A DNA stretch of 41,804 nucleotides from an uncultured Planctomycetaceae bacterium (GTDB lineage Bacteria > Planctomycetota > Planctomycetia > Planctomycetales > Planctomycetaceae), in contig CAITYU010000289.1 in the NCBI GenBank assembly GCA_903896675.1, positions 1-41,804 of the forward strand, read 5' to 3'. Below the pieces are notes generated by a model. That model was not told the DNA's origin. It made no database searches and saw only the letters and a list, made by a program, of their open reading frames with translations. Shown here one piece after another: positions 27,886 to 36,253 of this stretch (its first letter is position 1; the number at the start of each line of letters is the position of its first letter). The translations under genes were made by a program, and so were the position numbers.

Positions 27886-28031
27886 GATTCCGAACTTTCC
27901 GATGACATCAGTTTTGACGCCGACAGCCGCAGCCACCAGCTTCACTCAGTTCCACTGCCCCTATTAAACCTCACAAACTGGCAACCGGCGCGAAGAATTT
28001 TCAGCCGAATCCAGCCGTTCCCGAGACCGAT

Positions 28032-29174
28032 TCAGGGCACCGGGGGTCGCTGAGGCAGAGCAATCCGACAGCAAACTCCCCCAGACGGCAGATTCTCCAG
28101 ACAAATCGCACCACCATGCTGCCGCACGATCCGCCACGACACACACAAGCCAAACCCCAGGCCACGACCCGCAGAACGCCCCGAATAAAATGGATCAAAT
28201 GCATGCCGCAGCACTTCCGCTGATCCCAGACCCGGCCCATTGTCCTCCACAGTCAATTCCACACAGTCTTCAACCGCCCTGCCGGACACCACCACCGCAC
28301 CGGATCGCGAAGCACCGCGCAGAGCCTCACACCCGTTCCGCAGCAGATGACAGATCAGAACTCCGAGCTGCGCACGATCTGCCGTCAGTTCCGGATCACC
28401 CTCACAATCACTCCCCACCGAGACCCCTGCCACCCCGGACTGACGCAAAACACCTGCACACTCCTCCAGCAAAACCCGCAACCGAAACGGTTGCGCATGC
28501 AGCGCCGGTGGTCGCGCAAACAGCATCGCGTTCCCGATCATATCCCTGATTCGCCACGCCTGTGCACCAATCGTCTCCAGTGACTGACGCAAATCAATCC
28601 CCGCAGCACCCCGCAACTGCAGTTGCGCCTGACCGATAATTGTCGCCAGCGGATTGTTGATCTCGTGCCCCGCACCAGCAGCAAACTCAGCCAGCGCCTC
28701 CATCCGCGCAGGATCAGGCAGCAGCACCGCACGCCCCTCAACAGCAGACAGCAGTCGCCTCGATAATACTTCCAGCAGTCCACGCAGCTCCGGTCCCGAC
28801 TGCAACTGCTCAGCAGGCCCCACCACCAGCCCACACAACAGATCCGGCCACAAAAGCACTTCACCCTCACCCGGCTCTGCACCCGCAGCTGCCAGCAACT
28901 GCCGAAACTGACGCGAACTGACGAACACCGAAAGACCACCAGACAGACGCATCGGCATCGCCTGAACCTGACCATCCTCGCCACGTCGATACTGCAGTCC
29001 GCTGATTCCACCCCCGGCAACAGACCCCACTATCCACACCGAACGACACCCGAACTGCCGCAGCCAGACATCAGCCACCGCCGCCGATATGTCACTCCAC
29101 GAGCCTCCACGCTGCAGACAACGCAGCAGACCCCACTCACCCACACCTGACTCCCATCCGCTGTCACCCGCCAC
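28032..29174 (-). CDS. Soluble sensor histidine kinase
   Basis: The 380-residue protein has no transmembrane helix. Residues ~1-150 look like a degenerate GAF-type sensor region without clear signature. The kinase core has the H-box His170 in GAGHEINNPLAT, an N-box in LLRNGCEAL, G1 VEDNGPGL and G2 GRGLGFGLCVS. It autophosphorylates His170 and passes the phosphate to a response regulator. The gene starts with GTG, supported by AGGTG six bases upstream. The HTH-REC regulator lies directly upstream on the same strand, and a terminator stands between them. They may be partners but need not be co-transcribed fully. Confidence 0.88.
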   Translation of the reverse strand: MAGDSGWESGVGEWGLLRCLQRGGSWSDISAAVADVWLRQFGCRSVWIVGSVAGGGISGLQYRRGEDGQVQAMPMRLSGGLSVFVSSRQFRQLLAAAGAEPGEGEVLLWPDLLCGLVVGPAEQLQSGPELRGLLEVLSRRLLSAVEGRAVLLPDPARMEALAEFAAGAGHEINNPLATIIGQAQLQLRGAAGIDLRQSLETIGAQAWRIRDMIGNAMLFARPPALHAQPFRLRVLLEECAGVLRQSGVAGVSVGSDCEGDPELTADRAQLGVLICHLLRNGCEALRGASRSGAVVVSGRAVEDCVELTVEDNGPGLGSAEVLRHAFDPFYSGRSAGRGLGFGLCVSWRIVRQHGGAICLENLPSGGVCCRIALPQRPPVP

Positions 29175-29185
29175 TACAGCACCTC

Positions 29186-29215
29186 AAAAACAAAACGGCC
29201 ACCAAAAGGTGGCCG
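29186..29215 (-). terminator. Intrinsic terminator after the HTH-REC regulator
   Basis: On the minus strand CGGCCACC / GGTGGCCG closes a TTTT loop (29215 to 29196) and continues as TTTTGTTTTT. It lies 53 bases past the regulator stop and 12 bases ahead of the histidine kinase start. Read-through would be needed for co-transcription. Confidence 0.85.
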
Positions 29216-29267
29216 CTTACCTGAACTTACCCGCCACAGGCACGGCGGAATCTGCACACCCGGATCC

Positions 29268-29846
29268 TCAGGTCTGCAACTGCTCAATGTCCAGCAGCCG
29301 ACAGATGTTGTCGATCAGAGCCTCCACCTCAAATGGCTTCTGCAGGAAATGATTGGCCCCGGCGTTTCGCAGGTCCTGAATCTTGTCCGCTTCCACCATC
29401 CCGCTGATACAGATGATGCGGACATCATCCAGAGCAGAATCGCTGCGGACACGCTGACACACTTCCTTACCATTGATGTCCGGCAGCATCACGTCCAGAA
29501 CTATGATGTCCGGATGATACTCCTTCACCATCATGCCAGCATCAAAACCATTGTTCGCAACACGCACCTCGAATCGACCGTCCGCCTGCAGAGCATCAGT
29601 TATCAGCTCCACCAGCTCAAGATCGTCGTCGACAATCAAAGCCTTGCGCTTGCCCGATTCCAGAGCGTCCGTCGGAATCCCGTTCTCCTTCATGAACTTG
29701 TAAAGAACGTCACGAGGAATACGGCGAAAGCGAGAACCCGGGACGCGGAATCCCTTTAACTGTCCGGAGTCAAAGCAGCGAATAATCGTCTGCTGACTGA
29801 CCTTACAGATCTTTGCCGCTTCACCGGTTGTGAACACTGTTTTCAT
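29268..29846 (-). CDS. Response regulator with N-terminal excisionase/BldC-type helix-turn-helix
   Basis: The 192-residue protein has an N-terminal MerR/excisionase-like HTH (residues ~1-57: TTGEAAKICKVSQQTIIRCF, FRVPGSRFRRIP). A linker and a receiver domain follow. In the receiver, Asp73-Asp75 are the acidic pocket, Asp118 (IIVLDVM) the phospho-acceptor, Ser148 the switch residue and Lys170 (FLQKPF) the conserved lysine. This order, DNA-binding domain first and receiver last, is the reverse of OmpR-type regulators. It probably binds DNA or a partner in a phosphorylation-dependent way. ATG 29846 begins MKTVFTTGEAA. The histidine kinase lies downstream, behind a terminator. Confidence 0.88.
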   Translation of the reverse strand: MKTVFTTGEAAKICKVSQQTIIRCFDSGQLKGFRVPGSRFRRIPRDVLYKFMKENGIPTDALESGKRKALIVDDDLELVELITDALQADGRFEVRVANNGFDAGMMVKEYHPDIIVLDVMLPDINGKEVCQRVRSDSALDDVRIICISGMVEADKIQDLRNAGANHFLQKPFEVEALIDNICRLLDIEQLQT

Positions 29847-30400
29847 TTGCACAATCCGTTTTGAGGAAAAGCGATGAGCTGCCAGACGCAGCATCCCATC
29901 GTCCGGAAGTTCCCGGACGCCATCCCTGACGCTTCCACTCGTGAACCCACAGGACTACCGACTCTGCAACCGCTGCCAACAAAATCCATCATCAGTACAC
30001 CAGATCGGCATACCAAAAAATGCCGGCAGATACCGAGACAACTCCTGAGATCCTGAGTCAGAACTCGCCTAAATCCCTGAGAGTTCCGAGGATGCCAGCG
30101 GTCAAACCGCCAGTCATCCCACGACACCATCGCCACCACAGACCACATCGCTGCAGTCCCCGTGGCACGGTAGGAGGTAAAGCTGAGTCCCTTCAGTCCT
30201 CTGGATCCTGCTCGACCTTCGGGAGTTCCCCCGACTTTGCCAACCCTCGATCCCGCCGATTGTATCCATCCGCATCAGACGGTCAACGGCAGTTTCCTTT
30301 CCGCATCTTGCCTGTATTTACGGCAAACTCATCGTAAATTCTTCGATTTTCTGTGCAGAATTCCCAAATTCCACTGGCTCAGCCCATCCAGCTGCACCGG
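29847..30400. other. Intergenic region upstream of the HTH-REC regulator
   Basis: I see no convincing gene in these 554 bases. The candidate 60-codon frame at 29874-30056 has no recognisable protein character. A hairpin CGTCCGG / CCGGACG (29900-29919) lies about 60 bases upstream of the regulator start and could sit in its leader. No clear -35/-10 pair was found for the regulator. Confidence 0.5.
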
Positions 30401-30434
30401 AAAAACAAAAAAAACGGCGGAGTTACCCGCCGTT
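30401..30434 (-). terminator. Intrinsic terminator after the 263-residue unknown protein
   Basis: On the minus strand AACGGCGG (30434 to 30427) pairs with CCGCCGTT (30420 to 30413) around GTAACT. The stem runs into eight T, then G and five T (30414 to 30401). It lies about 30 bases past the stop at 30463. Confidence 0.88.
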
Positions 30435-30462
30435 ATCAGCAGAACTGCACAAATCAACAGGT

Positions 30463-31254
30463 TCACTCAAGCCCCCGCTCCACCTTCTCCGCAATCTCCT
30501 GCAGTGACTCCTGCAAACGCTCACGCACCTTGTCCGACTGCTCAGATAACGCACGCAGATACTGCGGACTCAATGCCCGATTCAGCTTGTCCAGCATCGA
30601 TGCCGCCCGCTTCCAGAATTGCTCTGCCGTCAGTTCCACTCGCTCAGCCGGATGCTCCTGAACACTCACAGGGGCACTGCCGGCGTCCGCCCGAAATGGT
30701 GCATAGCTCGAGTCACCCGCATCCCGAGCCACTGCGTCCATCGTTGCCACCGCACCGGGCCTTGTACCACCCAACCCCGCCCGATCACCCGACCCGCTCG
30801 GCACATATTCTGCCGGATCCACAACACGCGACAGAGGCACCGTTGACGTGTCCACTGCCGCCGGGGCCGCCCACTCAGAATACCCCTCCTCACTCTCCGC
30901 AAATAAATCCTCACCACGCTGAGCCTTCCGCCAGGCACGCATTTCCGCAACCGTCGCCGACTCATCACGAGCCCATGCCAGACAGTCCTCAGCATCGTCC
31001 CAGTTCAGCGCTACGTAGAAAAATGACCACTTCAGCGCTGCATAACTCTCATACACACCGCCAAACTTCTCCCAGACCCGACGACGCTGAAAAATCTGGT
31101 CGCCGCTCAAACCCACCATCTGCCCAAAGTCGACATCCGTGCGACCCTTCGCATATCGCGATGTCCACTTCGATGCACACTCGCCCACCACCCAGTTACA
31201 CTGGCTGACCGCATCACGAGCGACCTGAATCAACTGATCTTCCGTCTCTGCCAT
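30463..31254 (-). CDS. Conserved protein of unknown function, possible HTH-type DNA-binding core
   Basis: The 263-residue protein begins MAETEDQLIQVARDAV. Residues ~19-114 contain CNWVVGECASKW, DFGQMVGLSGDQIFQRRRVWEKFG, LKWSFFYVALNWDDAED and TVAEMRAWRKAQRG. The layout resembles phage/plasmid proteins where a Trp-Gly-Glu start and an FGxxxGLS helix-turn-helix precede a WSxxxxALNW helix; I infer this from memory of such motifs. The middle (~115-210) is low-complexity, and the last 50 residues form a charged helix (LNRALSPQYLRALSEQ), possibly a coiled coil. It has its own terminator and is divergent from tRNA-Cys. I do not know the function. Confidence 0.7.
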   Translation of the reverse strand: MAETEDQLIQVARDAVSQCNWVVGECASKWTSRYAKGRTDVDFGQMVGLSGDQIFQRRRVWEKFGGVYESYAALKWSFFYVALNWDDAEDCLAWARDESATVAEMRAWRKAQRGEDLFAESEEGYSEWAAPAAVDTSTVPLSRVVDPAEYVPSGSGDRAGLGGTRPGAVATMDAVARDAGDSSYAPFRADAGSAPVSVQEHPAERVELTAEQFWKRAASMLDKLNRALSPQYLRALSEQSDKVRERLQESLQEIAEKVERGLE

Positions 31255-31599
31255 CGTTGCTTTCCCGCTGCTCACCAATGACACACAAACACACAAACCT
31301 CCATGCTACGCACCAGAATCCCCCGCTTCCATGCGCCGTTCCGCGAACCTGCAGCAAATCCACAATGTCCTGCTCCCAGCCACTCCAGCATACCAAAACC
31401 ACAAAAACACCGCAAAACACCAGAATTCACAAAAATCCGGCAAAGGTCCCCCGATGTGCCGAAAAATGCCCAGATTGCCTCCTCTGAGATTTCCCCGGGA
31501 ATTGGCTTCAGCAGCCTCGACCTCCTGCCGATACACTCGTTATAGAAATCCGGAACGGTGGGCTCGTGAAATTCTGCCCATCTCTCCCGGATTTCGCTC
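31255..31599. other. Divergent intergenic region between unknown gene and tRNA-Cys
   Basis: These 345 bases hold no convincing gene. The long minus-strand frame covering this region and the tRNA is an antisense artefact. The region is A/C-rich and contains a possible minus-strand promoter (listed separately). A TATAGA box at 31541-31546 could serve the tRNA, about 54 bases upstream of its 5' end, but no good -35 precedes it. Confidence 0.5.
31387..31415 (-). promoter_or_regulatory. Candidate promoter for the 263-residue unknown protein
   Basis: On the minus strand TTGCGG (31415 to 31410), 17 bases, then TATGCT (31392 to 31387), preceded by TGG (extended -10). The -35 matches the consensus at three positions, the -10 at four. 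The start would be near 31380, giving a leader of about 126 bases. Confidence 0.3.
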
Positions 31600-31672
31600 G
31601 GGGCGGTAGCCAAGTGGCTAAGGCAACGGATTGCAAATCCGTCACGCGAGGGTTCGACTCCCTCTCGCCCCT
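31600..31672 (+). tRNA. tRNA-Cys (anticodon GCA)
   Basis: The 73-base tRNA has an acceptor stem GGGGCGG/TCGCCCC (one G-U pair), a D arm GCCAAGTGGCTAAGGC and an anticodon stem ACGGA/TCCGT enclosing TTGCAAA with anticodon GCA. The variable loop is CACGC and the T arm is GAGGG-TTCGACT-CCCTC. The discriminator base is U73, an identity element of tRNA-Cys. The CCA tail is not encoded. Confidence 0.96.
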
Positions 31673-31677
31673 CTTTC

Positions 31678-31722
31678 AAAAAACCTTTCCAGTTGGCCCC
31701 ACAGCCCTGAGAAAGGTTTTTT
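31678..31722 (+). terminator. Hairpin terminator after tRNA-Cys, overlapping the next gene's upstream region
   Basis: AAAAAACCTTTC (31678-31689) pairs perfectly with GAAAGGTTTTTT (31711-31722) across a 21-base loop. The T-run continues to 31723, directly before the ATG at 31724. It begins six bases past the tRNA. The 3' arm contains GAAAGG, which also looks like a ribosome-binding site for that ATG. Confidence 0.75.
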
Positions 31723-31723
31723 T

Positions 31724-33295
31724 ATGCGCCGCTTTCTGCACGCATCCTGGAACCGGAACCCGCTGATGCCCACCTGCAAACACCCCACAGCCTCCCCTCG
31801 GCAACTCCTGCAATACGTACTGCGGACAACCTGCTGCTGCATACTACTGGCCTCCATCACGCCACAAGCCTCCGCACAAACACAGCGCCTTGAACTCGGA
31901 AGACGACTTAAACGCTTCGAAATTGCCTGGGAACAGGCCTCCCCCAAACAACGCTCTGAATCCATCAAACCCCTGAAACAGGCCGTAAACAGCTTTTTCA
32001 GCCTCCAACTGTCTCAGGCCGGACAGCAACTGGACAATGCATGGTTCGCTGTCCGCAGCACCGATCCTCCGTCGCAGACCGAAAAAACCGCCATCGCCCA
32101 CTCTCTCTCCGCCCTGCCCCTCTGCGCTGTGCCCGAAACAGCCGAACTCAGACTGCATCTCACCCCCTTCTACCCGCTGGAATCCACACTCCCGGAGAAC
32201 ACTCTGCTGCAACTCGTACTCAAAAACAGATCCTCAGAAACTCTCGCCGAATTCCAGTGCCCGGCCTCCACTGCCTCGGCCGGCACCACATGGAACACCG
32301 GCCCCCTGCCCGCCGGTGATCACCACATTGAAGCCACACTCCACGCCGAAAATCAGACCATTCGACTCCCCGGCATCAGCATCAGTCGCATCCCGGAACT
32401 TCCGCAACGACTTGAAAAACTCAAACAGGTTGCCGAAACACTCCGTCAGCAGGCCCTGTCAGCCTCTCCTGCCCCCGACCTGCCCCCGGCCACACTCGCC
32501 GCCGCCGCCACTGCACGCAGCGAAGTCGCTCTGCTGACAGCCGCCAGTGAAGGTCGCTCCACCGAGGCCGACTTCCCCCTGCAGGACAGACTCCTGATCG
32601 CCGAACAGCTGGCGGCCAGCCCCAGGAACGCCGCCGAAATCATCGCACGGCACAAATCCCCACAGGACCTCTGGCTCACTCTCGCAAAAGGCAGAAAATC
32701 CGCCCCCGTCCGCCTCAGACTGCCCGCTGATGCCACTGCACGGCCAAAACTTCCCGTGCTGTTCGTCTTCCACGGTGCCGGTGGCAGCGAAAACATGTTC
32801 TTCGAAACCTACGGCGCCGGACGCACCATCAGCGAAGCCAGCAAACGCGGCTGGCTCGTCGTAGCCCCCGGCCAGGGATTGCTCGGACTGTCGCTTTCAG
32901 TTGCCGATATGCTCGATAACCTCGAACACTTCACCACAATTGATCGCAGTCAGGTTATGCTGCTGGGACATTCCATGGGTGCTGCCCAGGTCATGAGACA
33001 GATGCAGCAGGACCCCGCCTGTGCCCGCGCCGCAGCAGCACTCGGAGGTGGCGGACGCATGACAACAACTGCTGCTGCCACTCTCACACCCGTACGCTGG
33101 TATGTCGCCGCCGGAACCGAAGACTTCGGGCGCGCCGGAGCCATGCAGTTGCACCGCAGCCTCAGCAACGCCGGTGTCACCAGCGAATATCACGACTTCC
33201 CGAACGTCGAACACCTCGTCATTGTGCAGGCCGCCACCACCGACGTCTTCCGCTTCTTCGATCAGTCACTCACTGACGCAGACTCCGCCAGATAA
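31724..33295 (+). CDS. Secreted alpha/beta hydrolase (esterase/depolymerase-like)
   Basis: The 523-residue protein has an N-terminal signal (hydrophobic core CCCILLASI, cleavage near QASAQ). A helical/beta N-terminal half of unknown fold (~50-330) follows, then an alpha/beta hydrolase domain: VLFVFHGAGGSENM (oxyanion region), nucleophile Ser417 in LLGHSMGAAQ, Asp in AGTEDFGRAG and His in NVEHLVIV. This resembles PHB-depolymerase or feruloyl-esterase-like enzymes; the substrate is unknown. The start at 31724 has GAAAGG seven bases ahead, but that lies in the tRNA terminator stem. ATG 31766 (MPTCKHP) is an equal alternative that leaves a compact signal peptide. It ends one base before the convergent coiled-coil operon. 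Confidence 0.82.
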   Translation: MRRFLHASWNRNPLMPTCKHPTASPRQLLQYVLRTTCCCILLASITPQASAQTQRLELGRRLKRFEIAWEQASPKQRSESIKPLKQAVNSFFSLQLSQAGQQLDNAWFAVRSTDPPSQTEKTAIAHSLSALPLCAVPETAELRLHLTPFYPLESTLPENTLLQLVLKNRSSETLAEFQCPASTASAGTTWNTGPLPAGDHHIEATLHAENQTIRLPGISISRIPELPQRLEKLKQVAETLRQQALSASPAPDLPPATLAAAATARSEVALLTAASEGRSTEADFPLQDRLLIAEQLAASPRNAAEIIARHKSPQDLWLTLAKGRKSAPVRLRLPADATARPKLPVLFVFHGAGGSENMFFETYGAGRTISEASKRGWLVVAPGQGLLGLSLSVADMLDNLEHFTTIDRSQVMLLGHSMGAAQVMRQMQQDPACARAAAALGGGGRMTTTAAATLTPVRWYVAAGTEDFGRAGAMQLHRSLSNAGVTSEYHDFPNVEHLVIVQAATTDVFRFFDQSLTDADSAR

Positions 33296-34213
33296 TCATC
33301 GCTGACGCTGTACCCACAACTGCTCCACAAGCTTTCGCCGCTGCTGCAGTTGATCACGCTCCACACGCAACTTATCCAGCTCCACCATCAGATACTCCGG
33401 CGAGGATTCCAACCCGCGATTCGCAGTCGCAGCCAGATACTCAGCAGACTCACCCCGAATGTCCTGCACGATCTGCCCACACTCCGACTCCAGCTGCGAC
33501 AGCCCCTGCAACTCCAGCTCCAGTTCTTCTGCACGTGATGCTGACTCCGACTCACTGTCACTGAACCCAGCCTCCTCGTAACAAGCCAGTCGCCTCAGCT
33601 CCGCCAGACGCCCGCTCGCACGGTCTCGCATCGGCCGCTGCTGCAGTTCCCGCTCCAGCTGATCACAGACCAGTGCATACAGCAGCCCACTATTCCGATA
33701 ATCTCCGACAGCCCAGCCCTCCTCCGCCAGCCTCAGTCTTTCCGCTACAGCCTCCGGAAGCGGACCAGCACCCGCAAAGCGATCGCGAAAGACCAACAGC
33801 AGCCGACTCCGCTCACGATCACACCCGGCAGATTCCCCGAAGTACAACGTCAACCGCTCACGCACCACACGCCGCAACTGCTCGTCCGGTGGCAGCTCCA
33901 CAGGAAGCTGGCCTCCCTGATACAGTGCCACCAACCAGTGATTCGACTGCGGCCACAGCTTAGACCACGCATACGGAATCTCAGAACTGCGTTTCCACGT
34001 CACAACACTCTCAATCTGAATGCTCCCTGCCAGGACGACCAGCAGAAACCAGTGCACACATGGCAGCAACCAGCAGCAGTGTCGCCATAACCGCTTCCAG
34101 TGACACTGCACTCGTCCGCCTGATACCACCGTCAGCAACCACAGCAGTAAAGCCATCAGCGCCGGCACCGTTATCAGTGTCAGCACAACCAGAGTTTTCC
34201 AGCTCACAGCCAC
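33296..34213 (-). CDS. Two-TM membrane protein with C-terminal coiled coil (third gene of coiled-coil operon)
   Basis: The 305-residue product starts with GTG (MAVSWKTL; GGAAAG ahead). It has two hydrophobic helices at about 8-30 and 44-66, a soluble region to ~200 containing LPPDEQLRRVVRERLTLYFGE, and a charged heptad-rich C-terminus (about 225-300: ASRAEELELELQGLSQLES, ELDKLRVERDQLQQRRK). No catalytic motif is visible. It is the last of three adjacent minus-strand genes with the same design: anchor plus coiled coil. It lies 36 bases behind the second gene. I do not recognise the family; an envelope scaffold is a reasonable inference. Confidence 0.7.
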   Translation of the reverse strand: MAVSWKTLVVLTLITVPALMALLLWLLTVVSGGRVQCHWKRLWRHCCWLLPCVHWFLLVVLAGSIQIESVVTWKRSSEIPYAWSKLWPQSNHWLVALYQGGQLPVELPPDEQLRRVVRERLTLYFGESAGCDRERSRLLLVFRDRFAGAGPLPEAVAERLRLAEEGWAVGDYRNSGLLYALVCDQLERELQQRPMRDRASGRLAELRRLACYEEAGFSDSESESASRAEELELELQGLSQLESECGQIVQDIRGESAEYLAATANRGLESSPEYLMVELDKLRVERDQLQQRRKLVEQLWVQRQR

Positions 34214-34249
34214 CTCGATCTTTCCGCGCTCGGTAGTTGACTGACATAT

Positions 34250-35320
34250 TCACAGTTCCCCTCGCGTTCGATCCCCGGCCACATCAGCCAGAATCTCCTG
34301 CGACAGCAGTTCGGTCGCCAGCCTCAGCAACTCACCCTCACGGTCAACCTCTCTGCGAACTTCTGCGGTGGACTGCTCCAGTTGCTGACGCTGTTGACGC
34401 TGCTGATCAACAGACTGCCGACGCCGCTGCAGCTCAGCCAGTTCAACCCGCAGTTGCTGCAATCGCTCCTGCTGCTGGCGAAACTCCAGCCGCACGCACT
34501 CCAGATGCTCAGCCTCCCGCAACCGCTGCTCACGCCGCTCCATAACTTCCTCACGCCGCTGCTGCAGTTCCACGGACTGCTCCACAATCGCCTGTTCCGC
34601 CACCACCAGCCCGCCTGCTCGTGCCAGCAGATCCTCACGCGGTACTTCCGGCGCAGACAGACGCTGCCGCAACTCCAGCGACCGCACCAGCAGACTCCCC
34701 GCAGCCAGTTTCAATTCACCAGCCGCAGCCGGCAACCGCCTCTGCTCCCACTCACCCTGCAGCTTCAGGATTTCCTCACAAACCGCATTCACCGCCTCCC
34801 GCTCAGTTCCATCAGCCAGTCCACTCAGATCCTTCTGAATCGACTGCAACTGCTCGCGCAGTATCCGCAATTCAAACGAATCCGCCGAACACAATTCGGA
34901 CAGCTGACGCAGCAGTGATGCAACCTCTGAGTCTGCACGCAATGCAGCTCCGCTGGCCAGCTTTGTCAGACACGCACGCTGATTCTGCTGCAGCTCCACC
35001 AGCCTCCGCTGCAGCGGACTGCCAGCTTCCACTGCCGACTCAATCCGCTGCAACTCTTCACCTGTAACCGACACCAGACTTCGAGTCAGTGACAGATGCT
35101 CGGCGGCTTTCACCGCCAGCCGCTGCTCAATCTGCTGCTTCCGGTGCTCCAACTGATCCAGATTCGACAGCAACGCACGCAGCATCGCCCCCGGAATCAT
35201 GGAACAACATCCCAGCACCAGCAGCCACTTAAAGATACCGCAGCCACGACCAGCTTCCGCCCCTTTCAGATTCATCGTCCGCCACTCCCGCAAATCGCTG
35301 CACCATCGGGTCAGATTCAC
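34250..35320 (-). CDS. Single-TM coiled-coil protein (second gene of coiled-coil operon)
   Basis: The 356-residue product begins with GTG at 35320, which overlaps the upstream stop in a GTGA. An in-frame ATG at 35275 is the alternative. One hydrophobic segment (about residues 29-50, FKWLLVLGCCSMIPGAML) is followed by ~280 residues of Glu/Leu/Arg/Gln-rich heptads (HRKQQIEQRLAVKAAEHLS, LQQRREEVMERREQRLREA). This is a long extended coiled coil with breaks. No enzyme motif is visible. It is probably a membrane-anchored rod that assembles with the flanking products. Confidence 0.7.
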   Translation of the reverse strand: MNLTRWCSDLREWRTMNLKGAEAGRGCGIFKWLLVLGCCSMIPGAMLRALLSNLDQLEHRKQQIEQRLAVKAAEHLSLTRSLVSVTGEELQRIESAVEAGSPLQRRLVELQQNQRACLTKLASGAALRADSEVASLLRQLSELCSADSFELRILREQLQSIQKDLSGLADGTEREAVNAVCEEILKLQGEWEQRRLPAAAGELKLAAGSLLVRSLELRQRLSAPEVPREDLLARAGGLVVAEQAIVEQSVELQQRREEVMERREQRLREAEHLECVRLEFRQQQERLQQLRVELAELQRRRQSVDQQRQQRQQLEQSTAEVRREVDREGELLRLATELLSQEILADVAGDRTRGEL

Positions 35321-36150
35321 AGCCCCGCCACCGGAGCATCAGCACTGTCTCTTCGCAGTCGCTCCAGCAGATCCTGATGCCTTGCCGCCCGACTCAACTC
35401 ACTCTCCTGACCGTCGCGCAGATTTCCCCGCGCGGCGTTTGTCGCCTCAGCCTCCGCAACCTCAGACCGCAGCCCCTCCAGGTGCCTCCCGATCTCCGCA
35501 GCAGCCGAACCACCCGTCCGACCAGCTGACTCCACCAGATCCAGTAGTTGCCGCCGACTGCCCGCCTGCTCACGCCGCAACTGCAGCGACTGCCACTCTG
35601 ACTCAGACTGCCGCAGCAGATCCTCCATCTCACCCACCACTGCTCGCCCTTCAGCCAGTACCCCCTCCAGCTCAACCAGGGCGTCCCGCTGCTCCTCCAG
35701 ACGACGCTGCTCCCGCTCCTGCTCTCCAGTCAGTCGCTCCAGCTCGTCCGCAAACTGAGTCCCCGACCATTCCCGACCGGCAAACAGCACTGTACCCTTG
35801 CCTTCCGGCACCGGCTCCGCAGCAACTGCAGCATCCCGCAGCAGCACCGAACGTCGCTCAATCGCTGATTCCAGCTCCACCGTTAACTGCTGCAGACGAG
35901 TCTGTTCCGCTGCTGCCAGATTCAGCTTCGCCCGCCGCTGCACAATCTCTTCCCGAAATTCCTCCAGATCATTCGCCAGCTTGCGATCACGCACACCCGT
36001 CGGCAACTGCTGCTCCACCTGCCGAGCAGAATGCTCAATCGTCGCACGAGCATACCCGTGGGCTCCACTGAACCCACGACCCGCCGACAGCAGAATCAGC
36101 AGCACCAGCGCACCACCCGACCAACCGACCACCCTGACTGCTCCCAACAT
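35317..36150 (-). CDS. Single-TM coiled-coil protein (first gene of coiled-coil operon)
   Basis: The 277-residue product begins MLGAVRVVGWSGGALVLLILL with a transmembrane helix at about 5-22 and AGGTG six bases before the ATG. The rest is coiled coil (about 50-120 and 150-260: LANDLEEFREEIVQRRAKL, EQEREQRRLEEQRDALVEL) with a small Gly/Trp-containing break near 130-145 (LFAGREWSGTQF). Its TGA overlaps the GTG of the next gene by four bases, so the two are translationally coupled. The DMT transporter gene lies 103 bases upstream on the same strand. I do not recognise the family. Confidence 0.7.
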   Translation of the reverse strand: MLGAVRVVGWSGGALVLLILLSAGRGFSGAHGYARATIEHSARQVEQQLPTGVRDRKLANDLEEFREEIVQRRAKLNLAAAEQTRLQQLTVELESAIERRSVLLRDAAVAAEPVPEGKGTVLFAGREWSGTQFADELERLTGEQEREQRRLEEQRDALVELEGVLAEGRAVVGEMEDLLRQSESEWQSLQLRREQAGSRRQLLDLVESAGRTGGSAAAEIGRHLEGLRSEVAEAEATNAARGNLRDGQESELSRAARHQDLLERLRRDSADAPVAGL

Positions 36151-36253
36151 CGCACACCTGCCTTCCCGTTTGATTCGTCGTCCCGATCCACACAGGACCT
36201 CAGACACCAACCCCGGAAACGCAAACCGCAGTTTTCAGAACAGTCCGCAAAAT

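Noticed and set aside
29874-30056. 60-codon plus-strand frame with GAGG upstream
   Set aside because: Has a fair ribosome-binding site but Pro/Thr/Arg-rich sequence without features; not supportable.
31272-31679. 135-codon minus-strand frame across tRNA-Cys
   Set aside because: It is antisense to the tRNA (EGVEPSRDGFAIRCLSHLATAP is the translated complement of a tRNA, a common spurious annotation) and has no protein character elsewhere.
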